This document shows, piece by piece, positions 54,805 through 64,000 of a DNA stretch of 64,000 nucleotides (its first letter is position 1; every line of letters starts with the position of its first letter). The translations under genes were made by a program, and so were the position numbers. The stretch covers positions 62,001 through 126,000 of the forward strand of contig JANFAH010000036.1 in assembly GCA_024663395.1 (NCBI GenBank). Direction: 5' to 3'. Source of the DNA: Pisolithus tinctorius. Lineage: Eukaryota > Basidiomycota > Agaricomycetes > Boletales > Pisolithaceae. A model generated the notes under the pieces. The model was given only the letters and a program-made list of their open reading frames with translations, made no database searches and was not told the origin of the DNA.

Positions 54805-57621
54805 ATGGCACCAGGACAAAAATCAGGACCAGCGCTTTTTCTTGGACTTGAACTCGCAACCGACCAGCTACGCGCTTCGATCGTAGACGAGAGCTTGGAA
54901 CTGGTAGGTGTGGAATGCGTGGACTTCGACTCGGAGTTGCCAGAATACCAGTGCGTCTCGTTCTCTCCGATCTCCTCTCCCTCGCGATCGGGTTTTGCAA
55001 ATTCGAGTACACTTGCTTCGCATCACTGCCCGTTTGGCCGGTACGGTTCACCACAAATGCTGATAAGTTTTTAGGACTCAAGGTGGTATATTTACTACAC
55101 CAGGAGATGCCTACACGACTCCCGTCGATATGTGGGTAAAAGCCCTAGGTGCGTGGTGTATCGCGGGAGCAAATTTTCGCGTCTCCTAGAATTTACTAAT
55201 TTGGATTTTGTTTTTTCCAATTTCTCGATCGCAAATCCATCACGTGCGTTCCGACCTAATAGACTTCCTGCTAGAAAAACTAGCAAGGAACCACGATGTG
55301 ACCAGAATAAAGGCGATAGGTGGTTGCGCTCAGGTTTGTCGAGTGGAATTGGACGGGTACAAGAATCTTATCTCTTTGCTTTAGTATGCGGTAGTCTGGT
55401 GGAAGTCAACACCAATACCTTCATTTCCTGCATTAGACCCTCGCCTTCCCCTCCACTCGCAACTCCCACCAAACACGTTTTCGTTGGCAAACACTCCCGT
55501 TGCACAGGATACTTCGGCACATACACATGCGTTAGCCCTCGAAGCACTTCTTGGAGGTCCTGACCATATGGCTGCTCGGGTGGGCACCTGTGCCAATGCG
55601 TCCCTCCTTGCCGCTCAACTGCTCCGTGTCCGTGAGTCTTGGACCTCAGACGTGTGGTCCCGCACCGGCAAAATCCAACTTGCGAGCACGTTTATTGCCA
55701 GTATGATTGTTGGAGAGTGGGTCAACGTGGGCGAAGCGGAAGCTTGCGCCACTGGTATGTGGTCCCATGTTGCGGGTCAAGTTAGTCAAGGACATTGGGA
55801 CGAGGGGGTTCTTGAAATTATTGGCGGGAGTCGGGAGGAGGGGCGCAGAATTCGTGGTTGGCTGGGTGAAGTCGACTTCACGAGTGGAAGAAAAACAGCC
55901 AATTTGTCTCGATACATTTGTGAGAGGTATGGCTTTGAACCTGGTGGGTTTTCTCCAATACTCTTTCCCCTCCGCTTCTAACCCCAGGTGACTAGATACG
56001 ATCGTGACTCCTTTCACCTCCGACTATCTCTCTGCATATTTGTCTATTTGCCCTTCACCAGGAGATGCTGTTCTATCATTCGGTCCTATGGATACCCTCA
56101 TGACACCCGCACAACACTATGTACCGACTCGGCTTTATTGCCTCTTCCCCCATCCCGCTCAAGATCCTAATGAAAAGCGTAGATATATCGCAATGCTGAC
56201 GAGCAGGTAATTTTGATCTCTCGGTGGATACTCTTGCACTGATGTTTGTCATTAAGAAATGCCGACGTTCCTCGTGCTCTTGTACGAGACATGTACACAA
56301 AAAGTTGGAGTGCCTTTGACCGTCTGGTTGCTATTGTCCCTCCTGGTGGATCCATAGGGTATGTACACAAGCTCCGTCATATAAGATCCGGTCTAAACCA
56401 CAGTGCATTGTTCATCGCTTTATCAGCCTCGATGACAAGTTGTTCAGTTTCTGGCTCCTACAACCTGACAGCTATCCCCTTTCACACGTAAAGGGTATCT
56501 ATCGTTTTGAGACGGGCATAAAAGTAAACGAATTCCGAGACCTTCGCGCGAATCCTCGATGTCTTCTGGAGAGTCAGGTACTCTCTTTCCGCGTCCGGTG
56601 GTCACGCATGGTATCGACGGGCGTCCTGGGTTCAAACGTCACCCGAAACCGTGGAAATGTCCAAGCTCAAAGTCCCAGTCCTGCAGCTCTTGTTTCCTCG
56701 GGTCAGAACACGCGTGCGGCAAGTCTTGGATTGTCTTTCGACCCATATGACTTCTCCCCGTTACCAACGAGGGTTCTTGTCACGGGAGCTGCTGCAAACT
56801 TTCCTTCCGTTGCTAACCTCGTTGGTGACGTATTCAATGCATCGGTGTTTATGCCGAACACGCAAGTTGACTCTGCGCAAGTCGTGCCACATCGCAATGC
56901 TCCTGCCGCAGGATTTCCGTCGCGTGCTTCTCTTGGAGGGGCGTACTTAGCGCGGTGGATATGGGGTAAAGATCGCACATCTATTGTCGGTGGGTCCAGC
57001 GCCGGCCGCGGCCTAGGGGGCTTCGAAGAGGAAATCCGTAGACTGCATGGGAAACGTTGGGTGGCCAGTGGGTGTACTTTGCTTCGCACGAACGTGAATG
57101 CTCCTGTGGGCGGAAACCCGGGGAGTGGTGCCAATAGCGGTACGAGCACTCCTTATGGAGCCAGATCTGGACTTGGATCTACGGTGTTCGTGGAGGAGGA
57201 GGAAGATGAGGAAGAAGAGATGGAGCGAAGCAGAGGGGGACTGTTGGCACCTGCATCGGTGTTTGCAGGTGGATTTGCCGACCGGGACCTTGGGAGGGAC
57301 ATCGGGCGCGTGAGGACGTTGCCAGGCTCAGTCGATGCCCTTTCCAGTGGGGGTTCATCAGGAATGCAGTCTTCGACCTTCACAGCCTCCGACCTGACTC
57401 CAGGTCGAGTAAGCCCTGGGGGAAATGGTGGTCCCATTGCTGCGTCTGTTCCACAAGCTGCATCGCTGACGCCTGTGACTGCCCTACCTACGTCGGATGC
57501 GGAGGCGCAGATTGGTTTAGCCAAGGTTGCGGAGGCAGACGTGGACGCATTCATGACATATGCAGCTATTGTTCCTGAGTACTGCAGGTTGGAGGGCATG
57601 CTTTGTAAATCACTTGTATAG
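54805..57621 (+). CDS. Xylulokinase (FGGY carbohydrate kinase)
   Basis: It phosphorylates D-xylulose with ATP to D-xylulose 5-phosphate, feeding the pentose phosphate pathway in the cytosol. Seven exons read in one frame: 54805-54950, 55075-55148, 55263-55333, 55385-55943, 55996-56206, 56257-56358 and 56427-57621. All introns are GT-AG. Fungal xylulokinase blocks in order: FLGLELATDQLRASIVDE, QTQGGIFTTPGDAYTTPVDM, AIGGCAQ, GKIQLASTFIASMIVGEW, DDKLFSFWL, GIYRFETGIKVNEFRDLRAN and, at the C-terminus, IGLAKVAEADVDAFMTYAAI. An unusual Gly/Ser/Pro-rich, Glu-rich insert (about 57085-57480, with an EEEEDEEEE run) lies before the last block. It is convergent with the peptidase gene downstream. Confidence 0.88.
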
Positions 57622-58102
57622 ATTTATAGTGCCACCGCTCAAAAAAATGTCGAAACTCCCTAGCTGTTGTATACATGTATATTTGTAGGGTGACATCTAC
57701 GCTTTCGGAATACTTGGACCTGCTCTTGGACTTAGGGTTGTGTACACTTTGGTGAAACAGCCATATTGCAATACTTGCATTTTGATGTGATATTATTGCT
57801 CTCTGTTCTGTAAACTTGGTTCAGTTGTTGCTCTCAATTGTGTTGTCACTGTACTGTTTTCACCAGCAATGCTCTTGGTATGGAGGTATCCTTAGGAGTG
57901 CTATGACAATACCCTGCATACAACTAGGCATGCGAAGCGACTGAATAATAATACATCCTGTGGTCCCAGGCTGTGGGGGTTAATAGTTGTAAATGTTATC
58001 CATGACCCACTCCTAGTCCCTTCTCATAAACTGGGCTAAACCTACTATCCATGCAACCCAAGCTAACCAGTAAGGCATTCATATGCTGCCCACATATACC
58101 CT
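57622..58102. other. Intergenic region between convergent genes
   Basis: 481 bp holding both 3' ends. CCGCTCAAAAAAATGTCG at about 57637 faintly resembles a Tc1 end but lacks a partner. No gene. Confidence 0.5.
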
Positions 58103-60953
58103 TCACAGAGCTACGTTCGCACCAGACTTGGATACTCCAAAAATTTCATCAAGGAATGCATCTGAATTAGGTTGTCGACCAAGAAAATCCTGTTAAGAGG
58201 GCAGGTCATTACAATGTCTTCCTGTATTAGTGTAAAACGTACATTGAGCATCACCATCTCATCTCGGCTTCCACCCGGTAAAAGAATCTTATTTCGATAC
58301 AGCTGGCCAAGAACCGGGTCCAGAGGATCCTTTTTGAACACTGTTCTGTACATATCTGTGGCAAAAACCAACGAGTAGGTATACCTGTACAATGGAAGTG
58401 GACATGGAATGTCAAGGTAACGGTGGATAATCGCATGACTTACCCATAGTACCCTACATCATACCCATGTATGATGTGGCTGAACGAGCAGTGACCAGGT
58501 TGAGGTTCCCCACTTTTGAGGAAGGATATCGTCTCTCGCATCTCAGCCCAAAGTTTGGTGTAGTCTGCAGGCTCTGAATGGTAGACATAGTCAGCCAGCT
58601 CAGTCAATCTACACAGAGCACCTTAAACCTTTGTCGGTATGAACTTTGAGGTCAAATTTGGCAAGGAAGAGCTGCCGAAGGTAGAATAGCCCAACATTCA
58701 CGTACCGACTGTCCATTAGAGACGATCACGACAAGTCATGGAAAGGGAAGTGTGTGAAGGGACGGACCTCTGGATAATCTTTTCGATGAGGCCAGCTGGG
58801 AGCGGCTCTTGCGTCTTATAATGGCTCGACATCTTTTTCAGAACCTCTGGCTCCCAACACCTGAGACAATCGCGTCAATCAGCACCTTCTAGTCTCGGAA
58901 CGGATTCCACAAACCAGTTCTCTAGCATTTGTGACGGGGCCTCTCCAAAATCGAGTGCAACTGCCGTCCCGTGGAAACGGGAGTACCGTGTCTGACTCAA
59001 GAGATTATGAAACACATGTCCCATCTCGTGGAAGAAGGTCGTCACATCATGATGTCGCATGAGTGCAGGGCGCTCAGGCATAGGTTTTGCAAGGTTAGCT
59101 ACCATCACTGTAAGTGGATAATGGCGGCCTCCAGAGGGAAGATCATAACCAGGGTGAAGGCTGTAGACTGAAGCATGAGAGTACTTGGCAGCTAGGATGT
59201 AAAGATGTTAATGGGCCGCTGTTCTGCATGTTCTAAACCGCCACACGCACAACGAGGGAAGAGATCAAGGTAACAGTAACCGACGAAGCTCGATTCGTTC
59301 ATTGCATCCGTTTCCCACACGGCGAACTGCTGGACGTCTGGGATAAATTGTGAAGAAAACAATCCACTTATGTTAGAAGTTTGGCTAAACTTACCAGCAT
59401 GCCAAACATCTTTCTTCTCGGCTGTTACCTCCACAAATTTGACACCTAACAGGTTCTGATAGATGCTGAGGACAGTGGAGACAACAACCGAGACTGGGAA
59501 GTACTCTTTCACGAGAGAGGCGTCGAGGCTTAGAGTCTTCTCGACGAACCGACGGTTGTAGTACCTGGACAATAGTATCATGATTAGATATCATTAGAGC
59601 AGATGATGACGATGTGAGACCAGACTTGCCCATGGTCCCAAATATAAAATTTTTCATCAAAGGGAAAGCCACGTCTCTCATGTTCCTCTTTCTTTAGTGC
59701 AAGCAGAATTTCGTGCTCTTTGATACCAAGGGGTCGAAGCTTCGCTTCAAGGTGATCTACGAACTACGTATGAGGCTATTAGGAGTACGTTGATATGGTC
59801 TAGCAAACGAAGGGACTTACTACTTGTGCAGCATTACCAGTCTTCACCATCTTTACCTCAGTGATGTAATCTGCCCATGTTTTGTAACCCAACATAGTAG
59901 CTATGCGGCGGCGAAGGTTGAGGACACGCGTAACGAGGGGAACATTTATCGCCAATTTGGACTCATGTGCTTCATATGCTCTCTGGCGCGTAACTGGACT
60001 GATAGCAAATCCAAACTGCATTGTTGGATCAATGCGTCAAGACCACGGTTGGTAATGTAAACTTACGACCGGTTGAATATCAGGTGTCTTGAAAGTCACA
60101 TGGTAGACTTCCTTGTCGTCCTCTGTGCACTTCAGATATCCAGAAATGACGTCGTCCGGGACACCTTCGAGTTCATCGCGTGTACAACTGAGATAACCCT
60201 GTTCAGGGATTTAATTGCAGGCCACTCGGGCACCCTAAAAGTACACTTACATCTTCTTCATTAAAGTTTCTCTTCGAAGCAGTAGCTCCCCCATCGGTGC
60301 GGGTCGAAAATGATAATATGTACGTACCATCGCCTCTACGACCACCTGCGATAACTCCTTTTGGAGAGCCGCGAGTTTGGTTCTCTCCTCTTCCGGAAGA
60401 GCCAACCCAGCGCGTTTTCCATCAAGGACCATCTGCTCAACCAATCTCTGTTGCTCGCTGGTAAGCTTCTCGAAGGCACCAGAAACATGCAAGTTCTCCT
60501 CAGCTGCAACTTTAGCTTGGAAGACGTCCAGACGCATGGATTCTTCGATGCCAAAATGTTTCTGAAGTTGTTCTGCTTGAGTGGAAGCATCGCGGAGCTC
60601 TTTGGACGTAGCAACGTTTTGGTAGAATGTGAGAGGCTGGGTTGCGACATCGAATTGTCCCTCTGCGTCGGCGAGCCGTGCCTGGTGTTTACACTTCTGA
60701 GTCAAGTACGACGAGCAAGGCTCTGGCGCGATCACTCACAAATACCTATCAATGGATGCGGCTCGTTTCAGGCCTTTGCGACCAGTATAACTTGAGCCCT
60801 CACCGTGTCGAAGTTACATTCAGCCGGGGAAAGAGCGGCGACCTCATCACTGATGACTTTGCGCTTCGTGATGGCACCACTGATCAATTGGATCACCTCT
60901 TCCGGGGTGTGGTTCCACCTCGGCGGTTCTTGCAAGGGCGTCAAGCCAGCCAT
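58103..60953 (-). CDS. M3 metallopeptidase (MepB/saccharolysin/thimet oligopeptidase type)
   Basis: A zinc-dependent endopeptidase that degrades short peptides, normally cytosolic. About a dozen short exons on the minus strand. Blocks in order: start MAGLTPLQEPPRWNHTPEEV (60953), GQFDVATQPLTFYQNVATSK (about 60660), CTRDELEGVPDDVISGYLKC (about 60190), VLNLRRRIATMLGYKTWADY (about 59920), RRGFPFDEKFYIWDH (about 59670), FVGYCYLDLFPR (about 59275). The catalytic FFHEMGHVFH (HExxH) is at about 59045-59015, followed by TAVALDFGEAPSQMLENW, whose Glu-rich helix supplies the third zinc ligand. IIHGYDVGYYGYTYSLVFA and DFLGRQPNSDAFLDEIFG end the protein, with TGA at 58105-58103. I did not fix every splice site; the junctions near 60720 and 60250 are uncertain. 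Confidence 0.85.
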
Positions 60954-62793
60954 ACCGTCACTAGGAAGGAAATGGAATTATGACAGGAAACTTGGCTCGT
61001 CGACAAGCACTGTCTGTTCTGTATTACCCAGGGTCGAGGATGTGAGCTAGATCATTGGCAGTCAGCTCTCTCGATAGCAGGTTGCGAGCGAAATTTAAGT
61101 CCCACCGGCCTCAGTGAAGTTACGCTGTCGCTGATTTGTAGTAGAGACGTCTGGTAGAAGTTCAACGTTCAGTAATGCCACTGACGCCGGTGTTGTTCCG
61201 TAAGTCAACCTGCACTGCACCTGGCAGCGTCTGAAGCTTCCAAAATGAAGTCCAGTGCTTGCCGCCTTTACCGAATCGAATCCCTTTCGACGTCGCCTGT
61301 GTCCGTACGTTATTCAACATAAGTAGCACGATATGATATGCATGAACGGACAAACAAGAAGTTGATGTGCGAAAATGTACTAAGGGCTTCATGAACACCA
61401 AATGAATCCTGACAACATCGTTGATGCCAGCGACACACGTTTATGATGCTGTCTACATTTCAGTCCAACTACTGTAACGTGAACATCTACCCAACGCCCT
61501 CCAACGCCGTCACACTTTCACCAAGGCGATCGTAGGGGCCGGTTATCTCGCCCCCTTCTTTATCTGTATTCACTTGCCCGGGTTACTTTCAATTTCGCCC
61601 CTGACACCAGCATCGATAACCGGGCACGCAGCGAGTGGTTTGAGTCAGGATGGCGCTCCGCCATCAAGACTTTCGGCAAAACTATATCTATTCCAAGATG
61701 GGCTGTAAAGTTGGTTCAGATGCTGACATGCTGCGCATAGGATATAGAAGACCGAGGCAAGAAGACGGATAAACCAAAAACACACACCCAGTTCTTCCGC
61801 AATTCTTCCAAATGTCAGTGCAAAAGAGCCTGGCCGCTCCCCGGGGTACATTTTCAGCTTGTATCTCCGGTGTCTTGGGTAAACTGTGAACCTCGCCTTC
61901 GCTGAAAACATCAACTCACTTGCCTCTCAGCACCACACATCTATGCATGGGTAGCACATAACTCCAGCCATCGATGAGGTCGATATGACTCAGAAGACAC
62001 CTTTTTTACATAAACTCGAGATACAAAATTCCTCAGTGACAAGTGATACACGTATTGCGAGACCTTAAGCATGACCGCGAGGTTGGGAACAGGATCATTG
62101 GTAGCTCGTTACTCCCCTCTCTTCTGCCAGTACCGAGGTGCCACGTCCATTCCCTCTTGATTGCCGAATTTCTGCTACTAGCGATGGCGACAGCAGGTCG
62201 ATCGTACTGTAACCAGTAATCCGGCTGATACGTCAGCTTCCATGGATAGCCCTTTCACAGCGTTCTCCGCTGATCAAAGACGCCCGCATTACGACATACT
62301 AGTACGGTTTTTTTCCGGTTCAATTCTGTTGCCGAAAAGCAGAGGGCCCGGCCCTGCCCGGGTTGTCTCTCCTGAAGATTTGTCCTTAGTAGTACATACT
62401 AAACGTAGTCGATTTCTTTTGCTGGCATTGGACGTGGAGCGGCACGGTCTCATCCGATTGACGTTGCACGCTTACCCACCAAGGTAATGACCGAGTTCGG
62501 CCATACCCACGAATCCCATCAGTTTACAGACTCGCACAGTCTTTGTACACGCAGGGTGGCTCGACCCTATGTCGGTGTCACAAGGCGATAGCTCGAGAAG
62601 GACTTCAGTGAATTGCAGAACGACCTGCCCGCGGTACGCGATCTGAGTGTCTAAGTTTTCAAATACAACAGTAGTGCGTGCACTGCAGAGGTTTTCACCG
62701 GTATATACGAACAGTAAGTAGATTTCCCTGCCTACAATTCTCTCGCAGCTCCAAGGAAGATGGTCATTCCTTCTCTTCCATTTATTGATCAAA
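60954..62793. other. Intergenic region; no supportable gene
   Basis: 1.84 kb between the 5' end of the peptidase gene and the 3' end of the oxidoreductase gene. It should include the peptidase promoter. Short open frames (61162-61401 minus, 61645-61914 minus, 62242-62487 plus) show no recognisable domain. A small spliced gene cannot be excluded. Confidence 0.45.
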
Positions 62794-64000
62794 TTAGAAC
62801 TTGAATCCACCTGCCAGATTCATCACGTTGTAAGGATCGACGTGGTTCTTGATTTTCCTTAGTCGCTCAACGTTATTGCCGTACATGCGCTCCGACGGTG
62901 TATCGAAGAGGGCACAGTTGCTGTAGAGTGGGGCATCTTTGACGTCCTGGCCAAGGGAGACCGCCTTATCAAGGAGTGTAGACGCGCTTTGCCGAACACC
63001 GTCATGCATCATGCCGTCCGATAGCTCAGAAATCCACGCGAAGTATAGAACAATTGGCATCACGACGTCCTTGTGCGTGGGCGGCCAGGCAGATGGGGCA
63101 GAGCTGTATCCCAGCGCCGCCGGCATAACGGGGGAGAAGTCGTACGAAATGAATACTCCCGAAAAGGGTAACAACGTTTGTCCCCAGTGCTACGGAGAAA
63201 ATTAATTTCCCTTGTCCTAAAATCGCAGTGTGAACATACGATGGACTCGTTGATAGCCGCTTCGATTAGGTCCGCAGAATATTCTGTCACAGTCACGGTG
63301 GCGAATATCCCACTGAGTGATATAAGCCAAAATTGTCCCCCGAGACGCAGACCGATACTTAACTTACCGCAATGATAGAGTAGAATTGACTGGGGCGGCT
63401 TCGGATGGCTGAAACGAGGAGAGCTCTTCGACCACCAACCCTTGTGGGAGGAGCTCCACTCCCGTCGCTAATGGCAGTGAATCCGTCTCCGGCCACGAAG
63501 AAGTTGCTAGGACTAGAGATAGGAATGACCGCGTCTTGATATCCCTGATCAACGCTGGGATGTCTAAGAAGGTATCGAAGACCCCAGGTACTGGGTCTGG
63601 GTTATCGTAGAAAAGTATGGTGACTACTAAGTGCTTTTTCCGATTTATCAGAAGTACGTTCCGATAGGTTGAAATGAACATAGCTTACATTTCCGGCGGC
63701 GTAATTGGTCGTCATGATAACCTGAGCCTTGGGGTCGCTGTTGTTCGCTGAGAAGTCGGCAGTCGCACGGATAACTTGATCGACAGAAGCCTCAGGATAG
63801 ATGATGACCCCACCCTGAAATCGAGGTTTAACTCTAACGTGCCATGGCATGCTACGGAAAGACTAACCCAGATCTGCCCTTGGGGATGAGTCTTCAAAAT
63901 AAATTTCGTTACGATACCCTTGCAACCTGTCAGTCTAACTTAAAGATGGCGGTGAAGGCAATTGCTACACACGAAATTGTCATAACCTCCCTAAAACAAA
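62794..64000 (-). CDS. FAD-linked oxidoreductase, berberine bridge enzyme type (3' part; 5' end outside window)
   Basis: This is the C-terminal half of a secreted-type FAD oxidase of the PCMH/BBE family; such enzymes oxidise sugars or secondary metabolites. Minus-strand exon blocks: GIVTKFILKTHPQGQIW (about 63930-63875), GGVIIYPEASVDQVIRATAD (from about 63820), FYDNPDPVPGVFDTFLDIPA (about 63612-63550), TVTEYSADLIEAAINESI (about 63300-63243), HWGQTLLPFSGVFISYDFSP (from about 63192). The BBE signature YGNNVERLRKIKNHVDPYNV and VMNLAGGFKF end at TAA 62796-62794. The FAD-binding domain lies to the right of the window. The exact splice sites near 63950 are uncertain. Confidence 0.82.

Noticed and set aside
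57637..57655. Solitary Tc1-like end CCGCTCAAAAAAATGTC
   Set aside because: Only part of the end motif matches, there is no CAGTGG start, and I see no inverted partner within 2 kb.
61440..61690. Possible small mitochondrial membrane protein gene (TFTKAIVGAGYLAPFF stretch)
   Set aside because: The hydrophobic stretch is suggestive but start, splice sites and the rest of the protein cannot be supported.
1..64000. tRNA, rRNA or CRISPR loci
   Set aside because: I saw no cloverleaf with A/B boxes, no rRNA sequence and no spaced direct-repeat array anywhere in the window.

Overview
The window looks like a transposon-choked stretch of an agaricomycete (mushroom-forming basidiomycete) genome. Evidence: chromodomain Ty3/Gypsy and Ty1/Copia elements, Tc1-type DNA elements, fragments of gene families I remember only from basidiomycetes, and host genes with many ~50-nt GT-AG introns. 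All assignments come from reading the sequence; no database search was run.

Positions 1-49743 are a nest of mobile elements. An old Gypsy copy (G1, 1-682 and 10066-14801) was split by a ~1.8 kb repeat (L-A), which was split in turn by a structurally complete Gypsy element (G2, 2039-9610, direct repeat ATAGG). G1 abuts an old minus-strand Copia (C2) that is split by Copia C1 (16265-21627, direct repeat GTCAC). Next come a 1.6 kb Tc1-type foldback (FB1), another L fragment, and a minus-strand Copia (C5) that received a solo LTR (T) holding Gypsy G3 (26285-33119, direct repeat TCACC), two solo LTRs of family S and a Tc1 transposon. Further right are Copia C4 (carrying an L repeat and solo LTR U), a third S LTR, a second foldback (FB2) and a short Copia, C3 (46221-49738, direct repeat AATTA). 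Older layers have almost no CpG, and the premature stops I resolved are C-to-T changes, nearly all CGA to TGA. G2, G3 and solo LTR S1 are still CpG-rich and so are young.

From about 50 kb the DNA becomes ordinary CpG-containing host sequence. It holds a ricin-B-like lectin remnant, a conserved hypothetical gene with a nucleotidyltransferase-like motif, a xylulokinase gene (+), an M3 (MepB/saccharolysin-type) metallopeptidase gene (-) convergent with it, and the 3' part of a berberine-bridge-type FAD oxidoreductase gene (-).

The most interesting signals are: (1) a spliced antisense gene at the 3' end of the Gypsy family, intact in G2 and recognisable in G1, encoding a coiled-coil protein with six cysteines in Zn(II)2Cys6 spacing; (2) a textbook -1 frameshift signal between G2 gag and pol; (3) a hairpin kept by compensatory changes in the LTRs of five Copia families, which also share a primer site matching the anticodon half of initiator tRNA-Met and LTRs that do not end in CA; (4) two giant Tc1-derived palindromes; (5) an unrecognised reading frame kept in the L repeats.
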